DNA of 64,000 nt, from positions 59,490,533 to 59,554,532 of the forward strand of contig OX485804.1 of assembly GCA_950295325.1 (NCBI GenBank), in the 5' to 3' direction. Below the pieces are notes generated by a model that saw only the letters and a list, made by a program, of their open reading frames with translations, did not search any database and was not told the origin of the DNA. Source of the DNA: Polytrichum commune (lineage: Eukaryota > Streptophyta > Polytrichopsida > Polytrichales > Polytrichaceae). Each line of letters opens with the position of its first letter. Position 1 is the stretch's first letter. This document shows, one piece after another, positions 23,939 to 35,570 of this stretch. The position numbers were made by a program, and so were the translations under genes.

Positions 23939-25869
23939 TCTGGTTTTTCAAATGAATACATGTACAAATCCCCTGCACTTTTGGTTCCAGCTTGATCCAC
24001 TAAATCAATTTGGAGCCTCTATTACAATTCTTTCTAGAGTCGATTAATGTAGAACTAATCATTCTAGGGCGATAAAATAGGTTGCAAGGATTCCACCTTC
24101 CTACTAAGGTCTTGTTTACACGAAAGCCATTAGGCCATGGTTCTTGTGAACCCTTGAATTCTCATTGGTTGAGAGTATCACAACACCCCCCCCCCTGGCG
24201 GTTTACATGAGGGTACCTTTGGACCACAACTAATAACATCTTGAACAGATGAAAAATCTACATAGAATCTAACAATGCATGTATGGATAATGTCGACTAG
24301 GACTGCACGGATTTGTTTTTGGACGGCTTTTGAAGGTAAACCTTACAAAATTTGTTGGAAAAATTTGGGTTTACACTGAGGGCTTGTGCCCTCCAAAATA
24401 TGTTGGACTATATAGTTCATGAACTTCTCTATAGTCTCCTCCAAAAATGAGATACCGTGGTCATTTAAGAGCCATAGCCTGATGCCTTTGTTGTAAGCAT
24501 GCTTTAAATGGACAAGTGTTTACGTAGACACCACGAATCTCCCGCCCACCATACGTGGCTGCCTTGGCGTGCAAAGTCACAATAACACTTAGATTGGTAC
24601 AAGAGTACTAACATGCGAGTTCTCACTTTGGAAGCCTTTCGTTGGTTGAAATGCATGCATGCGAGTAGGGAGGCGGGCGGGCGGGCATGTGTTTTTGGTG
24701 CCCACAAAATTTGTCCATTCAAAATACTTGGGGCATCGGTTTAAGAAGTAAGTATGATGCGATGCCAAAGTGTTTTTTTTTTTTGCAAAAGTAAGAGCTT
24801 GTGTGTTGCATTTTCCAAAAGGATCATCGCCATCATCCCCTTGCATGATTCTTCTATGTATTTGACCAAAGTACACGTCGTATTTGTTTAGAAGCGTAAG
24901 AGTTTGGAAGATGTGAACACGAGGTTCTTGGTTTACATGAGCTTGCAATAATATCCAAAATCAATGATTGCCAAACGTGTACACTAGGTGAGTTATATAG
25001 CACACAATCCTAAAGTCCGTCGGATGTGGAGGTGTGTCGTATTTGAATAAGCACCGGTCTTAAGTGATTTTAATGCTATATGTATGTAAATATAACTATG
25101 AAAGAAGTAAGTATGCAAATAAACAACATTGGGAAAACATCAAAGGATGTTTAACTTGGTCATTTTTCCAAAAGGAAGCCTTAACACCATGTTCTACATT
25201 ATTGTGTTCATGTGTTTTGTGCAGTTTTTGCTTTGTTCCAAGTTTCTTACATGTGTTGTATCACTAGAAATGACTCTTTAAGGTTGTAGCACCTACACGC
25301 GTAACAAGAATCCCAGCTTGACGTCAAATGAAATCACAATCCAAAATGTATTTGATTCAAAGTATTACATCCAACAAAATTATTTTGATTTGAAGTTTGT
25401 ATGCAAAAGATACGCACAAATTTAAACATGCTTTTCCAAAAGGTCTAGAGGCTTGAAGGGAAGATGTCTCATGAATGGATATTTGGATATTGATCGTGCA
25501 AAGAGTAAATTTCTTTTTAGAGTTATGTTCAACTAAGAAAACTTAGATAGTCAAACATAGTATTGCATCCAATAAGTTTTTAAAAAAAAATAAAAAAAAA
25601 TTGTTACTTGAAGTTGTTACACAAAAGATACGAACAAAAATTCACACAATAGGACTACCAAGGTTTCAACTCTCATGTTTACATATCCTACATGGATTTT
25701 GAACACTACTCCTACTCCTACTTCTATTTCTATAAGAGGGGGGGGGGGGGGGAGGGTTGGGAGGGGCCTCTCTCAAATCTTAAATGAAATTAACATTGGT
25801 GTTTCTATTTTGCATTGATGTGAATGGAAGCCCATTGTTCCTCACCTTGATCATGTTTTTACTAGGCGT
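23939..25869. other. Gene-free stretch
   Basis: It contains C and G homopolymers (about 24,185 and about 25,739-25,752), an A-rich run near 25,580 and a relic at 24,110-24,240 with a gtcttgtttacacg start that resembles the GGGC...TTTACAC elements. No gene is recognised. Confidence 0.45.
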
Positions 25870-27463
25870 CATGGTAGGCGTACTTCCGAACTTTGGGTAG
25901 GTGGGCTTCATCAGGTGATAGTTTAAGGGGATTGTATTGTTTGTAAGCGTTCAATGTGGTTGGTTATGGTGTACGAGTTCATGTGGGTAGGGCGATTGGG
26001 ACGTCATTGTTATTGAGTTTTCTTTTGTTTTGGACAAGGTGTGTGAGGTGTTTCATGATTGTTTGATGTATGTGTTTCATGAGCTTTTTGACTTCTTGTG
26101 TGGTATTTTGAGGTTTACTAGTGCCTTTAGTGATTGTTTGTGAAAGGCTCCTCGTACCCATGTTATGATGGCGATGAGAAGATTAACTTTCCAACCACTA
26201 CTTTGTAGTGTTTGGACGAGCATGTTGCATTTGTTGGAAGTTTTTCTCTTACTGAGGGAGCGGGGGGTCTATCGTGCCAATATGTGAATTTTATGAATTG
26301 CATGGTGTTTGACATGTTTGGGGAAATGGGCTTGTGAGTGTCTATGGGGGCTCGTAGGATACATAGGATGTTGGGTCTTAGTCAGGTTATGCATGTGCGT
26401 GTGTTGGGGAGGCATGTGCATTGTATTAGCCATGTTGGGATTGTGATGTCTTGGGGTTGAGTGTGTTAGTTACCAGCATGTACGAGGGTATAACACTTTG
26501 TATGTTTATTGGATTGGAGTGTGCGAAGTATTTGGTGCACGGCTTTGTAATGCTAGGCTAAGTGAAGGTCTTTGATGTGTGGGTGAGTGCAAGTGGAGAG
26601 TAGGTGCAGCCACATGTCGATTTCATGGTGTGGACATGGTGTGTAGTCAGGGTTGGGGTGTATTAGTGGCTAGATGTTTGTTTGTTTTTTTTTGTTTTTT
26701 TTTTTTTGTTTTCCCCAATGATCTCCCATATTTTAACATATCAAGGTTTGTGTGATGTGGGCACCAATTATGCGTGGGGCTTTCCATAAGTGCTTTGAGA
26801 GTTTTTAGTTAATTGACTTGTTCGACACCCATTTGTTCACATAGGCGAATTTAGATTTGTTATTGTTGTGACCCTTGTGCTTATGTTTCCATATTGTGTT
26901 TGCACTGTGAATGCCTCTCATAGTGTATGGTCACTTTTTCTTTGTTGGTAATTATGGTGGGATGTGGCTAATGGATACGAGCTCTTTGCTAAGTTTTTGA
27001 TAGTGATTCAAGGGTGTATTGTGGGAGGTACAACATGAGTGGTTTGCATTTTGTTGGCATTTAGTCTAGCTCTTCATGGTTGATTTTGGTTCCTATGCTT
27101 GGTTTTGGATGCTTCGGGTTGGCAGTTGGTTGTATGTGTTGTGCTTGGCCGATTTTCTTATTTTGCTTGTTGTAGCTCCGTATATGCATTTCGTAGCAAG
27201 TGGGTGTTTATTTGCGGAGTGTTGCTAGGATTGCTAACTATATATGGGTGCAACCATAGGTGTTGTTGGTTGTGTTTGGTAGGCCATGATGCACTTTGGT
27301 GTGATGGCTCTATTTTTTAAAATTTTAATTTTATGTATGATGTATATGTGTGGCTCCATTTTTGGTTGTCTAAGGAGGTTGGAGGTGGGGATGCATGCTT
27401 GTGTGCATGTTTGGAGTGTGTTGGGTGTGTCAAGGCAATGGCGCATTTTGTGTCTACGGTTGG

Positions 27464-28219
27464 GGGCATTCACGGTTGAGGTACTACTTTTGGGACAAAG
27501 GACTTAAGGACTTTGTCGCATTGATCTTGGTTTTTATCATGATTTACTATTATTTGATCAATAAATTTTACATAAATAAGTAGATAGTTCATAAGCTTTA
27601 TCAAGAAATATTTTTACTATTATTTAATAATCACTCTAAACCCTAAACCCTAAACCCTAGGCCACATCAGTGGCATTTTTTTGCTATTTAGGTGTGCATT
27701 GGTGGTCAATTATTTCCTGTTATGTATCTTGGTACCTTGGTAAAAGTGTCATGTGTCCATTCATATAATTTTTTTGTCCAATTCTAATACTAGACGTTCC
27801 TTTTACGTGTGGCCGCGAGTATATGTATATTTGGACATGTTTGGTACCACATGTAAAGTTGGGCAATTGCTATTCAATACATATTTGGTTCTATTGGTAC
27901 ACACTTGAACGATGAGTGTGAGGAAAAAATTTGGGATCGTTTCGATTGATTCTTGTTGTCCTTTTCATTCCTTGATCCTAAGGTGAACAATTAAGACAAC
28001 ACTCCTAAATGTCCTTTAAGGAATCAAAAGGATATCTTAGATGACCCTATTCCTTCTAAATTAACTTTGTCGGTGTACTTGATATGGAGTATGAAATGTA
28101 GGTATGATCCAAAATATGCTTCACAATACAAATCTAAGCATACCAAGCATGTGAAGTTATCCAAAAAAATCCGTTTTCCGTTAGACGGCCAAAAGTAGTA
28201 CCCCAACCGTGAATGGCCC
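27464..28219. mobile_element. 756-bp TIR element with 7-bp TSD, inserted in retroelement copy 2
   Basis: The ends GGGCATTCACGGTTGAGGTA and (reverse complement of the right end) GGGCCATTCACGGTTGGGGT match over about 32 bases with one indel. Direct repeats CGGTTGG flank it at 27,457-27,463 and 28,220-28,226. The strand bias of the host retroelement is interrupted exactly here and resumes after it. It has no transposase. A 7-bp duplication does not decide between the hAT (8 bp) and Mutator (9 bp) superfamilies. Confidence 0.7.
27632..27660 (+). repeat. Short interstitial telomere-type repeat (CCCTAAA)3
   Basis: About three head-to-tail CCCTAAA units, preceded by a variant ctctaaa. This is the Arabidopsis-type plant telomere motif. 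It is too short for a chromosome end and lies inside the 27,464-28,219 element. It could be an element-internal motif or a double-strand-break repair scar. Confidence 0.7.
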
Positions 28220-29159
28220 CGGTTGGCATGGGTCCTAGTGGTAGAGGCTAACATTTTTTAGCAGTTATGAATGGTGATCTAAGTATGATATGAGTAGGAG
28301 AGGTATGTAAGTTGAGATCATGAATGGGGAAAGGGGGGCCAAATTGTTAGAGGTAAGTTTGCTTTTGGGGTTGTGTGCCTTGTGATATTCGTTTTTGGTG
28401 ATTATGTTTGGCTATTGATAGAGTTGGAATATACTTACTAGGTTGCTTTTCTTGTCGGGGGTGGTGGATTGATATACCACATGGTGTTGGATGTGGCATC
28501 GCATCTTCTCTCCTTGCATCTCGATTTCGATTTGTGCAATTCAACACATAGCCCCTCAAATCTTACAATCAATTAATTGTGGATTTTAAACATAGGCACC
28601 ACGGGCCTTGGCTTGGTGGTTAGGGCTCATGGCCCCCTATGAGGAGGTTGTGGGTTCTATTCCCCATGCCGGCGTGGTGCTCACCACCTTAGTCCACCCA
28701 ACTATGGTGGGGGGTCCTTGGACCTTGTTGTATGGGTACCTCAAAGCCCTTTGGGGGGATACCATGTCTGGTATCTTCAAGCACTACAAGAAATCGCAGT
28801 CCGAATCAACATAAAATCAACTAATTTTTGTTGATTTCAACAGATTTGGGAAAAACAATGTTGAAATGGATCCATTGTGCGACACAAATCAACAAAAGGA
28901 ACATTTATCTGTTGATTTCAACAGAGGAATTTTAATTAATGTATATTAATTTTTAAATAACACTAATTATGTTAAAGTAATCAATTACTATGATTCCTAT
29001 AATTTACAATAATTAAATAGTTTGATTAATTTGCAATATTTAATTACTTAAATTTACAATTATAGTAAATTGTGAATGATTGTAATTTGTTCTATTTATA
29101 GTATATTTAATTACTAATTAGCAATTACTCTAATTATTGTACTTACTCATTAAAGTAAT

Positions 29160-29362
29160 TAAAGTAATTACTAATTACAGAAAATACTAATTAAAGTAAT
29201 TACAGAAATTAATAATTACAATATTTACAGAAATGACTAATTAAAGTAATTACAGACATTACAGACATTATAGTAATAAAAACAATTACAGTAATTACTA
29301 ATTTCTGTAATTCTGTAATTATGTAATTATGTAATTATGTAATTATGTAATTATGTAATCTA
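29160..29362. repeat. AT-rich simple repeats (taattac and gtaattat units)
   Basis: Short repeats of attac/aattacag are followed by about five head-to-tail copies of the 8-mer gtaattat near 29,316-29,356. They form most of the interior of the CACTA element. Confidence 0.75.
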
Positions 29363-29446
29363 TGTAATTATAAATTTTACAAAAGTTTATAAATTTTACG
29401 GCCTCTTTATACAAATGTCTTACATACTCGCTCTAAATCATGTGAT

Positions 29447-29640
29447 GAGTGGTGGCTTAGTGGCTAAGGCCCCTGGCGGTAGCCAAGAGGTTCAAGGCTC
29501 GATACCCTTGGCCTTCACCCTTGGGCCTAGCCTAGGTTGGGTAGGTGGCTAGGTCCTTTAGACTAGGCTAGGCAAGGTGGTCCTTGGTAGTAGGTGTGTA
29601 GGCCCGACATGTGAGAAGCGGAATTACTAATTTATATCAT
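29447..29640 (+). mobile_element. Possible second tRNA-derived SINE inside the CACTA element
   Basis: An A-box-like stretch (tggcttagtggctaaggc) and a degraded B-box-like stretch (ggttcaaggctcgatacc) are spaced as in a tRNA, followed by GC-richer sequence unlike the AT-rich interior around it. The same head design begins the SINE at 28,593. No target duplication was resolved, so this is tentative. Confidence 0.4.
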
Positions 29641-29967
29641 TTTTACTAGTATAACTTGGACATTTAACCAATGCCTCAATCAAGAGATATGTGTTAAAAT
29701 TGTTCCGAATCAACAGGTAGAATCAACAGAATTCTGTTGAAACTCTGTTGGAACGGAACCGTTTTTTCTTGTAGTGAAGGCACTAGTGGCTAGCTAGGAA
29801 CTAGTATAGTGTGTCACTATAGTGTCCATCCTTGAAAGGGGAGAGTAGTATTGTCCCAGTGTCCCCTTGTCCAGTGGGCATCAGGTCATTGGCATTACGA
29901 ACGGACACTTTATTCACGCCGGCCCCTTAAAAGGGACCGGAGTTTCTATCTATCTGGATTTTAAACA

Positions 29968-30655
29968 GTTGCGACATGTTGCTTGAGTAATATTGAACAA
30001 GCCAAAATTCATTGTTTTTTAATGTTGGATTGCCTTTTGCAAATTAGTTAATTGTTTAACATAAGTGTGCAAGACTGGCTATATCCTAAGGGGAGAGTCT
30101 TCTTTGTAATATGAACTTGATACCTAACCTTGCACCCCACATTCTAATAAGGTATTAAGGCACCTCACCAAATTGGGCTTTGTTGTGATGATGATAACTA
30201 GATTATGAAGATTATTATCAAAAGAAACATTGTATATGCCATAGAGAAAATTTAGGAAGCTACACTAAAGCTTCCTTTTAGTGTGTGTGGAATATTGACT
30301 TGAAAATGAATTGATGTGGACCGCTCTAATTGCCTAATTGGGGTGGAAGCATTGTGGTCCAAGACACAAGTCTTTCCCTTTGTATTCCTTGAGAATCTAG
30401 GCCAACACAATACACATAATAGAATAGTCACCTTGTATCAAAACTAGCCTAAACTAAAATAATCACATGCATCAATTTCCTAGAAAAAACGATTGAAATA
30501 GCCCACACTAATAGCGTTATTTATTATATCATGCGAGTAATACCAACTCTCTTGTTTGGCACAATTGCTTGAATTTACATGTGAGCCTATTATCTTCAAA
30601 TTCCCCTTTGGGTGTGAGTGGCATTTCAAATCGTGGATAACATACTTGTTCTAAA
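29968..30655. other. Gene-free stretch
   Basis: No repeats with clear ends, no protein-like frames and no RNA genes were recognised. Confidence 0.45.
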
Positions 30656-31085
30656 GGCCACTTTACACTAGAACTTTATGGACCTTGAATTGTGGCATGT
30701 AAAATTATGTGATTGGTTGAGATGTCAAACACGGTCCAAATTCACTTTACACTGAACCTTGAAGGTCTAAGGAACCGAATAAATTCAATTTGATAGTAAG
30801 TGTACATGGCAACAAATTGATGGATCATGGTTCACTTGAAATTGCATCAGGCCCATCAAATAGAGGTGAGTGTAACGTAAGGCCAGGGGCCTTGGCAAGC
30901 CATTAATTGCCTTGGCTCTTAGAAATATTACATTGCCATGGTGGGATCTTGGATCACCTGCTATGTTTTATTGTATATATATATAATACGTTGAGGTCTC
31001 TTAGCATGATCCAATGCACTACACTTGAGAGCCCGTCCATTACATGATTTAAAAGGGCCCTAGATTTTCATGGTCACGGTAAGGG
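30656..31085. mobile_element. Diverged Harbinger-type MITE relic
   Basis: It starts ggccactttacactagaact, continues with cggtccaaattcactttaca, and ends around gatttttcatggtcacggt-type sequence, the landmark order of family H1 and of the 13,628 relic. No target duplication could be set. Confidence 0.4.
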
Positions 31086-31984
31086 TATTGAAAGAAAAAT
31101 CTTGGAATTTGATACTTGATGCGTAATGGTAATATTTTTATTCAAAAAATATCCAAGGGTATATAGGCAATACCATAGAGTTTTGCAATGGTATATGGGT
31201 AGCTATCATAATGGGTATCAATACGGGTATTAAAGGATATGTAGTATTATATGGTTCAAATATTTTATACCTTGACATATCCATTGTTGGTAGCATGGTC
31301 GAGCCTAGATAACTTGGGTCACGAACCCAAGTCATTGTCACTATACTAATTCGAGGTCATTTATGAAATTTTTGGAGTCAAATCCTCCACAAAAGGTCAT
31401 TTTCGTATTATAGAGAAATTACTATTTTTTCATTTTCGTAATGTAGGAGTTTACTAGACACCACAAATCCCTTGTTTAACATGAATACTTGAAGACATTA
31501 GTACTCATGAAAAGTAACGATAAAATTTAGTTTCTTAGCTTGCTTCACGAGGAATAAGTTACGTATCGGGTAACCGTTGTAAAAAGGTGATGATGAAATA
31601 CGAGCAATGTTTTGTAACACTTACCAAATAGGAAGGGGAGGGTTTATAAGTTAATGGCTATGTAGAGCTTGTATGCTAATATTTTCAACCAGATCAACAC
31701 TTGAATCGAGGTTAGAGACCTTGATTTAGTCTAATACAATTAAACGAGAATGAACCAACAACAAACATACACGAGGCGTGTTCTTACAACAAGTGCTTGG
31801 GAAACAAAATCATTAAACTGCAAACGCAAAGAGGTGTTGTCCTTCCAATTCACGCAGGGAGAGAGGGGAATTATTGTACACGAGCATGCCTCTCACACAC
31901 CAAACATACACAACTTTGAAATAACATGTCATCCATGAGTTACATTATGAAGTTGATTTGACACCATAGTTAGCTTTAAAAACC
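31086..31984. other. Gene-free stretch
   Basis: The short frames here show no domain. No repeat ends were recognised. Confidence 0.45.
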
Positions 31985-32560
31985 CCACTATTATTGCACT
32001 CTAGATCATTTTGCGACGAATCGGCAACAAGCTATAGGAGGTCCAATTTGTATGGTGGATGGATGAGAGGGTACGCTTTGTGGATGATTTCTCCCTCTCT
32101 CCAGTATGACGTGGTGTTAACGGATGAAAAACGGCATAGGGGCGGGATGAGAAACGCGCCAAGCATGGATGAACACCGGTGACATCGACCAGTTACCAGT
32201 CCTATCACCGTCGGTGGAGCAGTGCGGGAAAACCCAGTGGGAATAGGGCCATAAGGTGACGGAATCTGTGAACCAGTCAAAGGACCCCGGCTGCACCTAT
32301 TTCCAAGGACGGGCCCCACCTCACTTATTCATGGCATTCTGATTCCGTGCATGTAGCTGTAAATATCTCCGTTCGAGTGATGGGGCCCATTGTGGGCCCA
32401 GATAAATGACACGTGACGAATGGGCTCCAGTTTGTCAAGGGGGCTCTTCTGGTGGTGGCATGTGTGGTGGGTTTTAAGGAAGATGGGCCTTAAATGGTTA
32501 CATGCTCCGAGTAGCCCCACTTAGGGATCACCACCCATCGTCGACCTGAACTGCAACATC
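31985..32560. promoter_or_regulatory. Orphan GC- and CpG-richer island with promoter-like motifs
   Basis: This stretch is clearly richer in G, C and CpG than its surroundings. Near 32,380-32,412 it holds two GGGCCCA site-II-like motifs (ggggcccattgtgggccca) followed by ataaat and an exact G-box in gacacgtgac. In plants such clusters mark promoters. No coding region that they could serve was recognised on either side; a MITE starts about 45 bp further on. It may be the promoter or 5' part of a lost gene, or a conserved regulatory element. Function is inferred only. Confidence 0.35.
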
Positions 32561-32606
32561 CGTCCCTGCAAATCCCGATTCATCTAAGTTCAGGGTTAGA
32601 GTAACG

Positions 32607-33016
32607 GACGATGCCCCACCCACAAACTCAGGTTTGAGTTCCTAGTCAGACAGCGCCCTGAGAAAGCAGGTAAAAAGTGGATTCGTAAAAAGTGGATTCG
32701 CAGGGAGGAGGTCACCGTTGTGTTTGGCAGGGAGCAGGGAGAAGACAACCCGGTGAATCCAGCTAACCTGAAGGGAAAAAACAGTGCCCGATTTTTCCTC
32801 CGAAAAATTGGAGGTGCTTGTCGCTTGCTTGCGGGCGGGGGAGTTCAGGGCAGCAAGCTCCCTGCAAAACTGCTCTGTTTTGCAAGGCTGACTTACAAAT
32901 TCGGATGTAGAGTAGTTCAGGGCATCCGTTTTGCCGATGGGTGGGGCAATTCGAGACTACCCTGAACTACTATACATCCGGTTTTGAGTTCAGGGTTTCA
33001 TGGGTGGGAATGCCCT
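32607..33016. mobile_element. MITE with ATGCCCCACCCA-type ends
   Basis: The left end (cgatgccccacccacaaact) and the inverted right end (reverse complement ggcattcccacccatgaaac) match over about 24 bases. An inner inverted repeat (cggatgtagagtagttcagg / its inverse, about 32,902-32,982) adds a second stem. A 16-bp direct repeat, gtaaaaagtggattcg, occurs twice in tandem at about 32,669-32,701. It has no coding capacity. The target duplication is unclear. Confidence 0.55.
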
Positions 33017-33034
33017 TAGACATGAAACATACTG

Positions 33035-33265
33035 CACTCTAAACTCCGTAGTATCACACCTGTGGCAACCAAAGTGCACGTGATATTACGGAGTTCTGTA
33101 GTGTTAACATGGATGCGTGATACTATGAAATTAGTGTAGCATGTGACATTATGGAATAACACAAAGGAGATGTGAGGAGAATTTGAGTTTGTTCTCCTAC
33201 CACCTACGCTAGTGTGGTGCACTCCATTTGGTTGCCACAACATGTGATGTTAGGGAAGTTAGAGT
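33035..33265. mobile_element. MITE, ACTCTAA...GTGGCAACCAAA family (copy 1)
   Basis: The left end (actctaaactccgtagtatc...gtggcaaccaaagtgcac) is the inverse of the right end (ccatttggttgccaca...gggaagttagagt) over about 45 bases. The element is 231 bp. Its left half is repeated at 34,792-35,000, nested in another MITE. Confidence 0.65.
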
Positions 33266-34635
33266 CAATCCAAATCCAAAATCAAAATTTTTTAGCAAAT
33301 TGTTAGCACATCCAAAAATCAAGGTTGTTAGCCACTTTCCTTGTAGATTATGGAGCTCAAATGGTTCTTCAAAGTCTTGAAAATGTTTTGTTGTTGATTA
33401 TTGGGGGTCCAATTGTTTTTTTAATGGGTTCATCATAAGCAAGAAGGAAATTTCCAATCCAAAATGAAGCTTAGATCGATGAACAACGCCTCCATCCAAA
33501 ACACTAAATTTTTTGGAGAGCCCTTGAAGAGACTAGAATGTGGAGAAATCACCCAAACAAAAATATCCAAAATTTGGAAATTGTCGTCTCAGTGCCAAGA
33601 TGAAAATTTGTAGAAATTTGGGGGGGGAGCGCTAGGTTGATGATTGGAATTTTTGAAGGGCTCTTGAAGGTGACAAATTATGGAAATTGCCGTCTTTGCA
33701 CCAAGACGACAATTTCCATTTTATAAATTAGTTTTTGCACATTCAAGTGCCATTGGATGTCTTTTTTTGGCTCAATCAATTGAGAGGGTTGGCTCATGTG
33801 ATTACCCCTCATCATTGTAGTCCTCATGTAGCCATTTAAGCATCCCAACATGCCTTCAAATGGTTGAATGGGCGCCCTTAAGAGCCACAACTGGACACCA
33901 AATGCCAAGTATGAACCTCTTGTTTTGTGGGAGGGGGTGGCCTAGGTTGATGACCGGCCACTCAATCCAAAAAATATTGGATTTTTGAAAGACCTTTAAA
34001 AATGCCCAACTGTGGGAAAATTTCATGAAAATGTAGATTTATGAAAAAAATGTAGATTTTTTCATAATAATTTTAAAGTTAAGCTTTTGTCCATTTTTGG
34101 AATCATTGTTTGCATTACCGTTTGATTTGTACAAGGGCAATGGAGGAGGTCACCCAAGCTACCTATGAATCTTGGGATGAGCATTGGCAAATCATCAATA
34201 ATCCTTGTAAGTTGTTCTTATCCACCGAGTGAACCTCAAGTGAACCTCTTGTTTGTCAATATTCAAAGTAGAGTAAGACATTTCATTAGGCTAATTGCTC
34301 TTTTGTTTGCGTATTAAACTTGGTGTTCTTCATGCCAAGATACCAAGGGTATAGGATACTAGTATACAATTCCACAATTATATGATCCGAGTGCTCCTAT
34401 ATCCACATTGTTTATTCCCCTCACCGCTCATCGCTCACATGGCAACATTCCCCATGTATCAGGGTGGTAGAAGAATTGAGAAGTGTTCCACCAAAAATGA
34501 ACAACAACCCTTATCTTATATAAGTTGCACTATGATAGGATTAGGTTGAAAACCTTAATTAGTTTTGTATAACCCCATTATCCCCCTTTTAAGCAAATTG
34601 AACCACTAAATTGAGGTCATAGACCCCATATTGCT
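33266..34635. other. Gene-free stretch
   Basis: Two loosely related passages (33,600-33,720 and 33,930-34,070) share ctaggttgatga and cttttga/gaaa blocks, suggesting an old local duplication. No gene is recognised. Confidence 0.4.
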
Positions 34636-35502
34636 CTACACCGTTTATGGTATTTAGTGTCACTTACCTTGTTTTGAGGGGTTTGCTAGGTTACAATGAG
34701 GATCAATAACTTCGATGTTAGTGTCACCTCATGACACTTGGCGTCCAAGTGTTACTAATATCTTAGCATGAGTATCCTCAATAATGTTACACTCTAACCT
34801 CGCTAATATCACAATTGTGGCAACCAAAGTGCACATGATATTAAGGAGGTTTGCTTTTTACTGTGGATGCATGATGATAGAGAATTAGTGTAGCATGTGA
34901 CAATATGGAATAACACAAAGTCCACGTTGTAATGATCACGAGAATGACAATGATGACAACGTGATGCATGCAACCTCGTGGTTTGAATTATTTGGTGGAT
35001 TATTTTAATGTCAAAACCCACGATACGTAAGAGGGAAATGTGATAACAAGGAAGGAGATTTAAATTGAGCGAGGATTTATTTGTTCCCTAGGGTTTCATA
35101 ATGCGTGAGGGTGACAATATGAAGGTTAGGGTGTATGAGGTGTATGTCTATGTAACACCATGGTGTACAAGCTGACTAAAGTGTACACAAACGACACTTG
35201 GCATTAGTATGCTAAAAAATATCTTCCTCTTGCACGCAAAAATGTAAACACATGATACTTGCCATTAGTATGCTCAATAATATATTCCATGAGCACCCCT
35301 TACAATATACTATCATCTAAAGTATCCCAATTTGCTACTCTAAAAGTCATATTGTAAATAAAATTCCCTTTAAGATTTTACTTGTATTAACAAATAGTAT
35401 CATCTGCACAATTATCAAGCGTGACACTTCAAGACCTCTAGGCATCTAATTTAGGCCCTTCGCAAATAGTGCATACGACACTAAATACCATGAATGGTGT
35501 AG
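34636..35502. mobile_element. MITE, CTACACCGTTTATGG family (copy 2) with a nested MITE
   Basis: The ends CTACACCGTTTATGGTATTT and the inverse of actaaataccatgaatggtgtag match over about 26 bases. The interior aligns with 2,060-2,606 except for about 300 extra bases, which include the left half (34,792-35,000, caattgtggcaaccaaagtgc) of the element family at 33,035-33,265. That piece is therefore a later insertion. Confidence 0.7.
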
Positions 35503-35570
35503 TGAGCTTATATTAGATGAATCAACAACCAATATATAGGGGACATGCTTTTACAATCAACCCTCGGTAG

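Larger units (their letters stand above)
25870..28570 (-). mobile_element. Retroelement-like sequence, copy 2, split by a TIR element
   Basis: The minus strand is A+C rich and aligns with copy 1. Near 25,990-26,110 it reads KKLMKHIHQTIMKHLTHLVQ, matching the copy-1 C-terminus. Near 26,700-26,840 it matches copy-1 16,770-16,900 (aactctca...cacttatgg). Near 27,030-27,070 the RNase H motif region reads RARLNA where copy 1 has RA-stop-LNA. Bases 28,230-28,560 keep the same strand bias and are probably the N-terminal part. The middle of RNase H is shortened. A 756-bp element interrupts it at 27,464. All frames are broken. Boundaries are approximate. Confidence 0.65.
28782..29776. mobile_element. 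Non-autonomous CACTA (En/Spm-type) element with TSD AAG
   Basis: It starts CACTACAAGAAAT and ends with the inverse TTCTTGTAGTG, the hallmark termini of plant CACTA transposons, and is flanked by the 3-bp duplication AAG (28,779-28,781 and 29,777-29,779). Subterminal tgttgatttcaacag palindromes and aatcaaca motifs occur near both ends. The 995-bp interior has no transposase: it is mostly taattac/attatg-type low complexity plus a tRNA-like segment at about 29,447-29,640. It lies inside the SINE at 28,593-29,955, so it is the younger insertion. Confidence 0.88.
28593..29955 (+). mobile_element. tRNA-derived SINE (~365 bp) split by a CACTA element, 12-bp TSD
   Basis: Exact direct repeats GGATTTTAAACA lie at 28,581-28,592 and 29,956-29,967. 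After removing the nested CACTA insert (28,782-29,776), about 365 bp remain. They start with a tRNA-like head (A-box-like tggcttggtggttaggg at about 28,610, B-box-like gtgggttctattcccc at about 28,648) and end in a short simple-repeat tail (ctatctatct). The tail sequence aaacggac-to-gaccggagtt type is also found at 41,150-41,235, a second, degraded copy. The TSD proves a single retroposition event. Confidence 0.75.

Noticed and set aside
27632-27660. Chromosome end
   Set aside because: Only three units, inside a transposable element, with ordinary sequence on both sides.
28608-28665. tRNA gene from A- and B-box-like motifs
   Set aside because: It does not fold into a complete tRNA, and the motifs sit at the head of a SINE with a target duplication.
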